Positions 35,298-43,823 of a DNA stretch of 49,056 nucleotides are shown here, one piece after another. This DNA is from an uncultured Bacteroidales bacterium (lineage in GTDB: Bacteria > Bacteroidota > Bacteroidia > Bacteroidales > Bacteroidaceae): the NCBI GenBank assembly GCA_945833885.1, contig CAMAFY010000003.1:1-49056 (forward strand). The letters run 5' to 3'. Both the position numbers and the translations under genes were made by a program. The notes under the pieces are model-generated. The model was not told the DNA's origin. It searched no databases and was given only the letters and a program-made list of their open reading frames with translations. Every line of letters starts with the position of its first letter. Positions within the stretch are counted from its first letter, which is position 1.

Positions 35298-36176
35298 GTG
35301 AAACGATACTTCCATACCTTAAAGGCCGTAATTCTGCCTGCCATTCTCCTGATGGCGGCCGTTGCGTGCGAGAGGAAAGGTGTGCACAACATCATTCCTG
35401 AGCGCACCATGTCCGACGTCCTCTATGACTATCAGTTGGCAGTTGCGCTTGCCGATGCCGAAATGGAAAACAAGCAGGTGGCGGAGAAGGAGTATCTCTA
35501 TACCCAGGCTGTCTTCCGGAAATACGGTATAACGGCAGAGGAATTCGACCTTTCCGTGGCACATTATGCCCGTGATCCCAAGACGATGTTGAAGATAACG
35601 GACAAGGTATGTGAGCGGTATTCCGAAGAAATCCGCGAAGGAACAGACCGGGAAAAGGACGAGGAAACATTGCAGAGAGGCGTTCGTTACGATACAGTTA
35701 TGGTGTGGAAACTCCATCACGACGTCATGCTTTCCGCCGCTGGACGCAACCGTTACGAGGTGGAAATTCCGCACAAGCAGTTGAAACGTGGTGCCCGGTT
35801 GATGGTAGGTTTCAACACATCGTGGGCATATCGCGAGGGTTCCAAGCAGGGATATTACCAGATTGCGGTGACCTATGCCAATGATTCCACCTATACGCAG
35901 GGTCAGGAAATCCGAGAATACGATGCCAAGCAGGGATTATCCGTGTTCCTTTCCGACCATTATGACGTGCGCCGGGTGAGTCTTTACATATATCAGGATG
36001 CCCAATGGCGTCCTTTCCCCCAAATGCTTTGCCTGAACAACCTCAGAGCATGGAGCATTACGTCGCAAATCGTTGACAAAAAAGAGAATGGAAAGAAAGA
36101 TACACCGGCAGATAGCGGTTCTACGCCTGCACCTGAAGGACGGTCGCACCTTGCGAAACCAGATACTTTACCTTGA
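35298..36176 (+). CDS. DUF4296-type lipoprotein
   Basis: 292 aa starting at GTG 35298 (MKRYFHTLKAVILPAIL), which gives a proper lipoprotein signal with lipobox AVAC (Cys24). The TTG at 35268 would add ten residues ahead of it. The N-terminal part PERTMSDVLYDYQLAVALAD and YGITAEEFDLSVAHYARDP matches the DUF4296 domain commonly found next to lspA in Bacteroidetes. The second half is a beta-rich domain without a name I know. The C-terminal ~30 residues are Pro/Ser/Gly-rich and overlap a second reading frame (36088-36264). Envelope-located; function unknown. Confidence 0.85.
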   Translation: MKRYFHTLKAVILPAILLMAAVACERKGVHNIIPERTMSDVLYDYQLAVALADAEMENKQVAEKEYLYTQAVFRKYGITAEEFDLSVAHYARDPKTMLKITDKVCERYSEEIREGTDREKDEETLQRGVRYDTVMVWKLHHDVMLSAAGRNRYEVEIPHKQLKRGARLMVGFNTSWAYREGSKQGYYQIAVTYANDSTYTQGQEIREYDAKQGLSVFLSDHYDVRRVSLYIYQDAQWRPFPQMLCLNNLRAWSITSQIVDKKENGKKDTPADSGSTPAPEGRSHLAKPDTLP

Positions 36177-36264
36177 TGGACAAGGAAAGTTGCTCCGCCA
36201 TTTGCCGTTGTCAGGCGAAACCTGCTTCATGGAATGGCATCGCGGAGACTGGTATGAGGAATGA
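36088..36264 (+). CDS. Small protein overlapping the DUF4296 gene
   Basis: 58 aa from ATG 36088 (MERKIHRQIAVLRLHLKDGR); five codons upstream another ATG is possible. The first 89 bp overlap the end of the DUF4296 gene in another frame, and the rest is unique. The pattern LHLKDGRTLRNQILYLDGQG, then LRHLPLSGETCFMEW, looks like a real short beta protein, similar to small conserved Bacteroidetes proteins with 'DGR...NQ...LD..G...PL..E...EW'. That resemblance is from memory. The overlap suggests translational coupling. Moderate confidence. Confidence 0.55.
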   Translation: MERKIHRQIAVLRLHLKDGRTLRNQILYLDGQGKLLRHLPLSGETCFMEWHRGDWYEE

Positions 36265-36524
36265 TTCTCATCGGTTTTTGGGGTAAAGACGATTGCTGTC
36301 TGGAAAAAAATGCTGCTGCTTGAAAGGGAAGTATGCGAGTAATCCCGAGCAGGAAGTACACCGATGGAAGGTTGTCAGGAAGGCGGTTGACTATAGATGC
36401 TACAATGCTTTCCACACCTTTTCCCCACGGTATGCGAAGACAACCCTCCGTCATGATATCTGTCGTTACAGGCTTTTGGCGGAAGGAACCCAAAATTATT
36501 TGAATAAAGAGCAAAAGTTTACAA

Positions 36525-36612
36525 ACAAAACCACGGAACTTTCTGGCAGAAAGTACGGCACTTTAGGTCCTAAAGTACGGCACTTCAAGTCAGAAAGTTC
36601 CGTGTTTTTTTT
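36525..36612 (+). repeat. 22-bp array (4 units) that also forms a terminator
   Basis: Units at 36525, 36547, 36569 and 36591, 22 bp each. Units 2 and 3 share AAAGTACGGCACTT. Units 1 and 4 are mutually inverted (ACGGAACTTTCTG at 36533-36545 against CAGAAAGTTCCGT at 36591-36603), so the array can fold into one long hairpin, and its last unit ends in eight T. It lies where the DUF4296 operon should terminate. Confidence 0.85.
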
Positions 36613-37140
36613 CATCCATTTAGCGTGCTTTCAGAGGTCTTCATCTCTTCCCTCATAGATTTTTGTCGTGTGTGTGTTCCTGCACATCCTGCACTTTTGG
36701 AGGAAATGTTTTGTGTGAATTGGGGATTTTGAATGTGGAATGGTGTGTAGAATGTGAGGAAACTTGTAGGATAACCCTGCATTTTCCGGAAAATTCCGCG
36801 TAAAACAGTATGCAGAATGTTTCACGATTTTATAATAAGTCGTTCCGTATCCGGTAGAAAATCGCAAAAAGATGCGCTTGAAAAGCAGGTTTTCAACCTG
36901 TCAAACCGAAAGGTGCTGATGAGATTCTGGAGGTTGTGTCGGGAAAAACCACAGTCTTCCGGATGGAGGTTTGCAGAAAAAACATGAAGATTCGGGCGTT
37001 GTCCATAATAATAAAAAGTGAAGTATTATGGGCTTTCCTTTATGAATCGTGAACACGGGTCCTTGTCTCATTGTCTGCAGATATCTGTTTGAAACATAAG
37101 AAGATAGGCATGTTCTAATTGTCTGTGTAGACACCAACGG

Positions 37141-37185
37141 AAAAGACAAAGGTGGCTGTTGCAGAAAGCGCAACAACCACCTTTG
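37141..37185 (-). terminator. Terminator of queA-nudix operon
   Basis: 16-bp arms CAAAGGTGGCTGTTGC (37147-37162) and GCAACAACCACCTTTG (37170-37185) with one mismatch and a 7-nt loop. On the minus strand TCTTTTCC follows. The outer part AAAGGTGGCT equals the start of the dispersed repeat family. Confidence 0.7.
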
Positions 37186-37230
37186 CCAATATCAGGATAG
37201 GGGAGCGGAGTCCCGAAGAATTGTGAGGAG

Positions 37231-37755
37231 TCAGTCTTGATGTCCTGTCAGGAAAACACGTCGGTATTCCTGTTCAAAGTTTGGCGTGAAGAAAGATTTT
37301 CCCATGAGTCCGGCAATCTCTTCGGGCGAAAAGAAGCGTCCGCCATCGAGTTCTTCGGTGGGATGGGGCGGAATATCTGTCACCAAACGGAAGACATGTA
37401 CCAGTTCTCTCTCGCGCTGGCTCTCGAAAACATAGCGTGTGAGCATCTCCGCACCGGTGATGTCGGTGATGCCAATCTCCTCTCGCACTTCGCGTTGCAG
37501 GGCTGTGTTGATGTCTTCGCCCCAGTCGACATGTCCGCCTACGGCAGTATCCCACTTGTCGGGCTGGATATCCTTCCATGCCGGGCGGTGTTGCAGATAG
37601 AGTTCTCCGCGGGAATTGAAGACGTGGAGGTGGACAACGGGGTGCAGAGGTTTGCCGTCGGTGCCGGAATGCGCCTTGCCGCGTGTGGTGTTTCCCACAA
37701 CATGGCCTTCGGTGTCCACCACCGGAAGGAGTTCGTGTGCGTTATCGTGCATCAT
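37231..37755 (-). CDS. NUDIX hydrolase (Idi-like)
   Basis: 174 aa. The complete Nudix box GHVDWGEDINTALQREVREE with IGI (GX5EX7REUXEEXGU) is present. The N-terminal LPVVDTEGHVVGNTTRGKAH and VVHLHVFNSRGELYLQHRP resemble the isopentenyl-diphosphate isomerase/YfcD-like branch, but the IPP isomerase Cys/Glu pair is not obvious, so a pyrophosphohydrolase is equally likely. It overlaps the 3' end of queA by 14 bp on the same strand. Confidence 0.88.
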   Translation of the reverse strand: MMHDNAHELLPVVDTEGHVVGNTTRGKAHSGTDGKPLHPVVHLHVFNSRGELYLQHRPAWKDIQPDKWDTAVGGHVDWGEDINTALQREVREEIGITDITGAEMLTRYVFESQRERELVHVFRLVTDIPPHPTEELDGGRFFSPEEIAGLMGKSFFTPNFEQEYRRVFLTGHQD

Positions 37756-39037
37756 AGTTCAGGATTGAGGAGTCGCCGTAACTGAGGAATCGGAAATCAT
37801 GCTCCAAGGCATAGTCGTAAATGGACCGCCAATCGCCACCGACAAAGGCGCTGACGAGCAGGAGCAGCGTGGACTGCGGCTGGTGAAAATTGGTGATGAT
37901 GGTGCGGACGATGTGGAAACGGTAGCCGGGAGCAATGATGATTTGCGTGGAAGTGGCGAGGGCTGTCAGACGTTGTGCGTCAAGATAGCGCAGAATGGCG
38001 CGCAAAGCCTCGTCAGGTTCTATGGGTTCGGGACAAAGATTAGCGTCGTTGGCATCTTCCACATCCTCGGAATACGGCATCCATTGCGTCACATGCAGGT
38101 CGTCGGGCGTGAGGTTGGTGAGCGGTGTTCCCGCTTTCTCCATATTATATATAAGGAGTCCGATGTAGTAAAGGCTTTCCAATGTGCGCACGCTGGTGGT
38201 TCCTACGGCCGTGCATTGTGAGTTGTGGGCCAGCAGACGTTCGATGACCTGACGCGGAACACTGATCCATTCGGCGTGCATGGTGTGGCCTTCGATATCG
38301 TCGCTTTTGACAGGCTTGAAAGTTCCTGCGCCGACGTGCAGGGTAAGTTCGGCACGCTCGACGCCAAGTGCGTCAACCGCAGCCAAAACCTCGGGAGTAA
38401 AATGCAAACCTGCCGTAGGAGCCGCCACAGAGCCCTTGATTTTCGAGTAGACAGTCTGATATGTCTTCAAATCGCTCTCCTCTGTCTCGCGGTTAAGATA
38501 GGGAGGTATGGGTAATTCTCCAATGGCATCGAGGACTTCTGCCCAACTTACGGTGTCGTCGTTCCACGAGAAGCGTACGATGAATCCGGAACCGTTAGCG
38601 CCGAGACGCTCAGCATTGAGTACAATGGTCCGTTGTTCGCCGTCAGGAGCGTGGAGGATGATGTCGCGGTGCAGCGCACCTTCCTTCCATTTCTTCAGAT
38701 TTCCCACGAGGCATGTCCATTCCACACTGCCGTGGCAGGCAAAGGATTGTTGGTAGTCGAGGGGAAGATGGGGCTCAAGACAGAAGATCTCTATCAACGC
38801 ACCTGTCAGTTTATGGAAGTGAAGACGCGCCTGAATGACCTTCGTATTGTTGAAGACAAGCAGGGAACCTTCGGCAAGGTATTCGGGAAGATGCTGGAAA
38901 AGGGTTTCGCCGACACGGCCATCGCTGCTCCGGAGCAGGAGTTTTGAACTGTCGCGCTGTGGAAGCGGGTACTTGGCAATACGGTGGTCGGGGAGCGGAT
39001 AATTGAAGTCGCGGATATGCAAATGTTTGGGATGCAT
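37742..39037 (-). CDS. queA: S-adenosylmethionine:tRNA ribosyltransferase-isomerase
   Basis: 431 aa, longer than the E. coli enzyme (about 356) because of an acidic insertion late in the protein (MPYSEDVEDANDANLCPEP). Conserved parts are LLVFNNTKVIQARL, GELPIPPYL, TYQTVYSKIKGSVAAPTAGL with HFT, LTLHVGAGTFKPV, and TTSVRTLES. It transfers the ribosyl part of SAM to preQ1-tRNA in queuosine synthesis. Start ATG 39035-39037. One end of dispersed element D lies 42 bp upstream, pointing at it. Confidence 0.95.
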   Translation of the reverse strand: MHPKHLHIRDFNYPLPDHRIAKYPLPQRDSSKLLLRSSDGRVGETLFQHLPEYLAEGSLLVFNNTKVIQARLHFHKLTGALIEIFCLEPHLPLDYQQSFACHGSVEWTCLVGNLKKWKEGALHRDIILHAPDGEQRTIVLNAERLGANGSGFIVRFSWNDDTVSWAEVLDAIGELPIPPYLNRETEESDLKTYQTVYSKIKGSVAAPTAGLHFTPEVLAAVDALGVERAELTLHVGAGTFKPVKSDDIEGHTMHAEWISVPRQVIERLLAHNSQCTAVGTTSVRTLESLYYIGLLIYNMEKAGTPLTNLTPDDLHVTQWMPYSEDVEDANDANLCPEPIEPDEALRAILRYLDAQRLTALATSTQIIIAPGYRFHIVRTIITNFHQPQSTLLLLVSAFVGGDWRSIYDYALEHDFRFLSYGDSSILNYDAR

Positions 39038-39405
39038 GGCGGAAAATATCGGGGAAAAATGTCGGGATATACGATGAAGAGGGGACTATAAATTGGTCTT
39101 GCCAAATTTAGTGTCAGTTTTCGAGATGAAATTTTCTGCGGGTAAGGGAGTGTTACGCCCTGTTTGACAGAGTGAATAAGGGATTTTTCTCGGAAATGGA
39201 CAAAGATATGCAAAAACGCAAACCCGCGATTCAGCAGGAATGATTTGCTGTTCTAAATTATTAAGAGCCAACCTCCGATGAAAGAAGATTGAACTTTTTT
39301 ACTCTGCCGGGCGTGAAAGCCGAAGACAATCAAGCAAAATTCACTCGAAAATCGCGGTGTTTCAGGTATAGATGAAGTTCGCCCATTTACTTGAAATCCA
39401 ACTGT
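39038..39405. other. Intergenic region ThiE-like/queA
   Basis: There is no gene. Element D (39079-39276) fills more than half of it; nothing else is distinct. Confidence 0.55.
39079..39276 (+). repeat. MITE-like dispersed element D
   Basis: Left end GAGGGGACTATAAATTGG (39079); right end CTAAATTATTAAGAGCCAAC + CTCC (to 39276), partly inverted. The interior TTTTCGAGATGAAATTTTCTG region, AAGGGATTTTTC and GCAAAAACGCAAACCC align in order with element B. About 198 bp, against 194 bp for B. Confidence 0.7.
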
Positions 39406-40005
39406 TTATTCGTCGGCATGCAGGAGAACGGGGAGGGCGGATGGCGGAACGTGTCCTATATGACAGGCAATGCCGTTGAGACTGACGCCAAGAACCTGGA
39501 AAATGTCGTCGGGTGTGACATCGTTCTCAAAGTGTGCGACCATATTGATGTTGCAGCCTTCCTGCCGGACTTCAGCCGTTACTTCCACAGCAACGTGAGC
39601 CGGCACCTGCACATAGTCGGCCCCTGCCTTGGCGGCTGCAATGACATCGGCGCTGTTGTCGACAACAACGCCAATAATCTGCGGAGAGTCCTCGCCCAGA
39701 ATCTCACGCGCCACATGAATGGCACTGGTGACTGCGCGCGGACGTTGGAGCACGATGCCGGTAGGTTCCGGACGTTGTGCGGCAAGACGCGCTATTCCGG
39801 ACGCCGTAAGCAGCAGACCGTCAGCGGCAATATCGCGTACGGCTTCGGCATCATCAGTAATCGTCAGGTAGCAGCCCGCGGAATGACAGTCGTGAAGGGC
39901 ACTTTTCGTGTCGGAAGGGCACTCTTCGAGTTGTATCCATCGGCATCCTGCCGCCAGAGCCTCGCGGATGTCCGTAGGAGAAATGATGTATTGTATGGGA
40001 ACCAT
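39406..40005 (-). CDS. Thiamine-phosphate-synthase-like TIM-barrel protein
   Basis: 199 aa from ATG 40003-40005 (MVPIQYIISPTDIREALAAG); an upstream extension is rejected because it crosses a promoter box. ThiE-like order of strands: AAGCRWIQLE (usual GvxxiQLR), CYLTITDDAEAVRDIAADGL (usual ...aDGVHLG) and a glycine-rich end. The pyrophosphate and metal residues of true ThiE are poorly kept (QLE instead of QLR, DGLLL instead of DGVHL), so it may have another substrate or be a paralogue. Stand-alone, minus strand. Confidence 0.7.
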   Translation of the reverse strand: MVPIQYIISPTDIREALAAGCRWIQLEECPSDTKSALHDCHSAGCYLTITDDAEAVRDIAADGLLLTASGIARLAAQRPEPTGIVLQRPRAVTSAIHVAREILGEDSPQIIGVVVDNSADVIAAAKAGADYVQVPAHVAVEVTAEVRQEGCNINMVAHFENDVTPDDIFQVLGVSLNGIACHIGHVPPSALPVLLHADE

Positions 40006-40033
40006 TGTAACGTTTTTTGTGATATTTTGTCGG

Positions 40034-40041
40034 CAAAGGTA
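40034..40041 (-). promoter_or_regulatory. -7 box for ThiE-like gene
   Basis: The minus strand reads TACCTTTG (consensus TAnnTTTG), 30 bp before the start codon. Confidence 0.45.
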
Positions 40042-40090
40042 CGTACAAAAAGCCAAAAGAAAAGGTAGAAGTTGAAAAAAACACGCGAAA

Positions 40091-40123
40091 TTTTGCCGTT
40101 TCCGTCCTTTTGAGGTACTTTTG
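40091..40123 (+). promoter_or_regulatory. Promoter of the Nfn fusion gene
   Basis: TTTTG (40091-40095), 20-nt spacer, TACTTTTG (40116-40123). Gives a leader of about 105 nt that contains a terminator hairpin. Confidence 0.6.
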
Positions 40124-40169
40124 CACAAGATAAGTATATGCCGGTTGTCAGATAGGGACTGCGGCATCC

Positions 40170-40193
40170 TCCACCGTCATGGTGGATTTTTTT
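40170..40193 (+). terminator. Terminator hairpin inside the Nfn leader (attenuator candidate)
   Basis: TCCACC (40170-40175), 5-nt loop, GGTGGA (40181-40186), then seven T. It lies between the promoter and the start codon of the gene it precedes, 45 bp before the ATG, which is the arrangement of an attenuator. Confidence 0.6.
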
Positions 40194-40237
40194 GGATAGT
40201 ACATTCAAAACAAGTTACTCATATTTTATATATATAT

Positions 40238-42622
40238 ATGTATAAAATCCTCAGTAAGGAGCAGTTCTCCGAAAAGGTCTTCAAGTTCGTTGTTTCTGCA
40301 CCTTTTATCGCACGTTCCCGTCGTGCCGGAAATTTTGTCATCATCCGTCTCGAGGAAAAGGGCGAGCGTATCCCCTTAACCATTGCCGATGCCGATGTCG
40401 AGCATGGCTCTATCACTTTGGTGGTGCAGGCAATCGGCGTAAGTACCTGCAAACTTTGCGCCCTCGAAGCCGGTGACAACATCCTCGATGTGGTCGGACC
40501 TTTGGGGCGTGCCACTCAGATAGAGCGTTATGAAAATACGGTACTCTGTGCGGGCGGAGGCGTAGGTGTTGCTCCCCTGCTTCCCATTGTCCGTGCGTTG
40601 AAAGCCGCAGGAAACCGCGTGGTGACCGTGCTTGCAGGACGTTCACGCGAACTGATTATCCTGGAAAAGGAGATTCGCGAGAGCAGTGATGACGTGGTTA
40701 TCATGACGGATGACGGCAGTTATGGCCAACAAGGCGTGGTGACAGTTGGAATGGAACAGGTCATACAGCGCGAGAAGGTCGACAAATGTTTTGCCATTGG
40801 TCCGGCCATCATGATGAAGTTCTGCTGTCTGACGACGGCAAAGTATGGCATTTCCACGGACGTTTCGCTCAACACCATTATGGTGGACGGCACAGGAATG
40901 TGTGGCGCCTGCCGCGTAACGGTAGGCGGAGAGCGCAAATTCGTTTGTGTAGACGGTCCGGAATTTGACGGCCATGCTGTGAATTTTGACGAGATGCTGA
41001 AGCGTATGAAGGCCTTCTCGCAGGAAGAGCGCGACGCTTTGGCGCGCTATGAGGAGGCACATGCCGCCATGCAGGACGTAAAAGACGCCGATGCCGGCAG
41101 CGTTGCCTGTGAGGAGAGCGTCGTTCCCGCGCAGACGGAAACAAAAACTGTCGTTTCCGGAAATACGGATGCCGATACAACACGCGATGCACAGTGGCGT
41201 GTGGAACTGCGAAAGTCGATGAAACCGAAGGAGAGAATGGAGATTGAGCGTGTGGAGATGCCCCATCTTGATGGTGCAACCCGTGCACATCTCTTCCGCG
41301 ATGAGGTGAATCTTGGTCTCAGCATCGCCCAAGCCCAGCGCGAAGCCCAGCGTTGTCTGGACTGTCCCAACCCAGGTTGCCGTCAGGGTTGCCCAGTAGG
41401 CATCGACATTCCTCGCTTCGTCAAGCACATAGAGGCCGGCAATATCCCCGCCGCTGCCGCCACCATCAAGGAAACATCTTCGCTTCCTGCCGTCTGCGGA
41501 CGCGTATGTCCTCAGGAAAAACAGTGCGAAAGCCAGTGCATACATCAGAAGACCGGCCGTCCGGCAGTGGCAATCGGATATCTGGAACGCTTTGCTGCCG
41601 ACTACGCCCGCGAGCATTCTGATGAGATGCCTGCCGTACCCGTTGCCGAAAAGTGCGGCAAGAGGGTAGCGGTTGTCGGCAGCGGACCGGCAGGACTTTC
41701 CTTTGCCGGAGAGATGGTAAAGCATGGTGTTGAGGTGACTGTTTTCGAGGCTCTGCACGAAGTGGGCGGAGTATTGAAATACGGTATTCCCGAGTTCCGC
41801 CTTCCCAACGCTATCGTAGAGACGGAAATCCGCAGCCTTGAGGCCCTGGGAGTACGCTTCGTTACCGATTGTGTCATTGGAAAAACGCTGACCATCAGCG
41901 AACTGAGGGCTGATGGATACGATGCAGTCTTTGTGGCAAGTGGCGCAGGACTTCCCAATTTCATGGGCGTTCCGGGCGAAAATGCCAATGGTATTCTTTC
42001 CTCAAACGAATATCTCACCCGTTGCAATCTGATGGATGCCTCCAACATCTCCACAGACACGCCCGTTTTCATTGGGCGCCGTGTCGTAGTTGTCGGAGGT
42101 GGCAACACAGCAATGGACTCTGTCCGTACAGCATTGCGCCTCGGAGCGGAAGAAGCAACGATAGTTTACCGTCGTTCCATGGAGGAAATGCCGGCACGTG
42201 CTGAAGAAGTGCTCCACGCTGCGGAAGAAGGCGTGCGTTTCATGACACTTCATAATCCGATCGAGTACAAACAGGATGAGAATGGCCACGTTTCGCAGGT
42301 CGTACTTCAGAAGATGGAACTCGGAGAACCCGATGCCAGCGGCCGCCGCCGCCCCGTTCCTGTCGAGGGAGCATTGGTGACGCTCGATTGTGACCTTGTC
42401 ATCGTTGCCGTAGGTGTGAGTCCTAACCCTATTGTCCCCGCCTCTGTCGAGGGACTTGAACTGGGACGTAAGCACACGATTGTGGTAGATGACGACATGC
42501 AGTCCAATCTTCCCGGTCTGTATGCCGGCGGAGACATCGTCCGTGGTGGCGCTACCGTCATTCTTGCTATGGGAGATGGAAAACGTGCCGCCCAAGCATT
42601 GGCACACAAATTCGGGGTGTAA
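40238..42622 (+). CDS. Fused NfnA/NfnB-type ferredoxin-NADP oxidoreductase / GltD-like protein
   Basis: 794 aa from ATG 40238 (MYKILSKEQFSEKVFKFVVS), just after an AT repeat. The N-terminal third (about 1-280) is a PyrK/NfnA-like FAD/NAD module with a [2Fe-2S] motif DGTGMCGACRVTVG. After a variable linker the GltD/NfnB-like part has two cysteine clusters for [4Fe-4S] (CLDCPNPGCRQGCPVGIDI and CGRVCPQEKQCESQC), an FAD site VAVVGSGPAGLSFAGEM, an NAD(P) site VVVVGGGNTAMD and a final GGDIVRGGATVILAMGDGKR. Separate NfnA and NfnB perform electron bifurcation between NADH, NADPH and ferredoxin; the fused form is usual in Bacteroidetes and is often annotated as glutamate-synthase small subunit. Start choice is supported by the upstream promoter and hairpin. 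Confidence 0.9.
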   Translation: MYKILSKEQFSEKVFKFVVSAPFIARSRRAGNFVIIRLEEKGERIPLTIADADVEHGSITLVVQAIGVSTCKLCALEAGDNILDVVGPLGRATQIERYENTVLCAGGGVGVAPLLPIVRALKAAGNRVVTVLAGRSRELIILEKEIRESSDDVVIMTDDGSYGQQGVVTVGMEQVIQREKVDKCFAIGPAIMMKFCCLTTAKYGISTDVSLNTIMVDGTGMCGACRVTVGGERKFVCVDGPEFDGHAVNFDEMLKRMKAFSQEERDALARYEEAHAAMQDVKDADAGSVACEESVVPAQTETKTVVSGNTDADTTRDAQWRVELRKSMKPKERMEIERVEMPHLDGATRAHLFRDEVNLGLSIAQAQREAQRCLDCPNPGCRQGCPVGIDIPRFVKHIEAGNIPAAAATIKETSSLPAVCGRVCPQEKQCESQCIHQKTGRPAVAIGYLERFAADYAREHSDEMPAVPVAEKCGKRVAVVGSGPAGLSFAGEMVKHGVEVTVFEALHEVGGVLKYGIPEFRLPNAIVETEIRSLEALGVRFVTDCVIGKTLTISELRADGYDAVFVASGAGLPNFMGVPGENANGILSSNEYLTRCNLMDASNISTDTPVFIGRRVVVVGGGNTAMDSVRTALRLGAEEATIVYRRSMEEMPARAEEVLHAAEEGVRFMTLHNPIEYKQDENGHVSQVVLQKMELGEPDASGRRRPVPVEGALVTLDCDLVIVAVGVSPNPIVPASVEGLELGRKHTIVVDDDMQSNLPGLYAGGDIVRGGATVILAMGDGKRAAQALAHKFGV

Positions 42623-42632
42623 AATGAAAAAG

Positions 42633-42689
42633 AAAAGTGCGGAATTTGCAACAATTACTTGAAAGTTGTTTGCAAATACCGCACTTTTT
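42633..42689 (+). terminator. Terminator after Nfn fusion gene
   Basis: Long inverted repeat: AAAAGTGCGGAATTTGCAA (from 42633) against TTGCAAATACCGCACTTTT (to 42688) with one mismatch, ending in T5. It uses the AAAGTGCGG word of the intergenic arrays. Confidence 0.88.
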
Positions 42690-42852
42690 ATGTGCTTTCA
42701 CGCAAATATTTTCCTCCCATCTTCGTCCGTTTTCAATAAAGTCTTAACTTTACCCACGATTTATGCCCTTGTCTGCTGTTGGAATGTCAGTACAGATGTG
42801 GCGGAAGAGGGAAGAATCATCTTAAAAGATCAAAATATTTTATTCACTGATT

Positions 42853-43806
42853 ATGTCAGAAAACCGTAGTTTAGTGAGCATTGCCGGCCTCTCCCGCGAG
42901 AAGATTCTGTATCTTATGGAGATGGCACATGAGTTCGAACAGCATCCTAATCGCAAGATTCTCGATGGATGTATTGTCGCCACGCTGTTCTTTGAGCCCT
43001 CTACACGCACACGTCTTTCGTTCGAGACGGCAGCCAACCGCCTCGGAGCCCGCGTCATTGGGTTCACCGACCCGAAAGTCACGTCGAGTACCAAGGGCGA
43101 AACCTTGAAAGATACCATCATGATGGTTAGCAATTACAGCGATGTCATCGTCATGCGCCATTATCTTGAGGGAGCAGCCCTATATGCCAGCGAACTGACA
43201 TCGGTGCCTGTGGTGAATGCCGGGGACGGAGCGCATCAACATCCTTCGCAAACGTTGCTCGATCTCTACACCATTATCCAGACACAAGGCACACTTGAGA
43301 ACCTGAACATCTATCTTGTCGGTGACTTGAAGTACGGCCGTACCGTCCATTCGTTGATAATGGCCATGCGACATTTCAATCCTACCTTCCATTTCATCGC
43401 GCCAAAGGAACTGGCTATGCCCGATGAATACAAGCAGTATTGCGTGGAAAACAAGATATCCTTTGTGGAACATGAGGACTTCAATGAGGACATTATCGCC
43501 GGAGCCGACATCCTTTATATGACGAGAGTCCAGCGTGAGCGCTTCTCTGACCTGATGGAATACGAGCGTGTCAAGGATGTCTACGTCCTCAACGCCGCCA
43601 TGTTGGGAAAGGCAAAGCCCAATATGCGCATCCTTCATCCCCTGCCCCGTGTCAACGAAATCAGTCAAGATGTCGACCCAACGCCGCATGCCTACTATTT
43701 TCAGCAGGCGTTGAACGGTCTTTATGCCCGTGAAGCCATCATTTGTGACGTGCTTGGCATCACACTTGACGATGTCCGTGCCGACAAGTCTATCCTCAAT
43801 TCTTAA
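42853..43806 (+). CDS. pyrB: Aspartate carbamoyltransferase, catalytic subunit
   Basis: 317 aa. Carbamoyl-phosphate site [15 protein letters not shown] and aspartate-side motif [12 protein letters not shown] are intact; [14 protein letters not shown] and HPLPRVNEI also fit. First committed step of pyrimidine synthesis. pyrI follows 17 bp later, giving an E. coli-like class B enzyme with allosteric control. Confidence 0.97.
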   Translation: MSENRSLVSIAGLSREKILYLMEMAHEFEQHPNRKILDGCIVATLFFEPSTRTRLSFETAANRLGARVIGFTDPKVTSSTKGETLKDTIMMVSNYSDVIVMRHYLEGAALYASELTSVPVVNAGDGAHQHPSQTLLDLYTIIQTQGTLENLNIYLVGDLKYGRTVHSLIMAMRHFNPTFHFIAPKELAMPDEYKQYCVENKISFVEHEDFNEDIIAGADILYMTRVQRERFSDLMEYERVKDVYVLNAAMLGKAKPNMRILHPLPRVNEISQDVDPTPHAYYFQQALNGLYAREAIICDVLGITLDDVRADKSILNS

Positions 43807-43823
43807 GTTACTCCTGTCCTTTG

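Larger units (their letters stand above)
36265..37230. other. Convergent 1-kb intergenic region
   Basis: There is no supported gene. It contains a four-unit 22-bp array ending in eight T (36525-36612) and a long hairpin before the nudix gene (37141-37185). The 36620-37130 part shows only AT-rich unstructured sequence. Confidence 0.6.
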
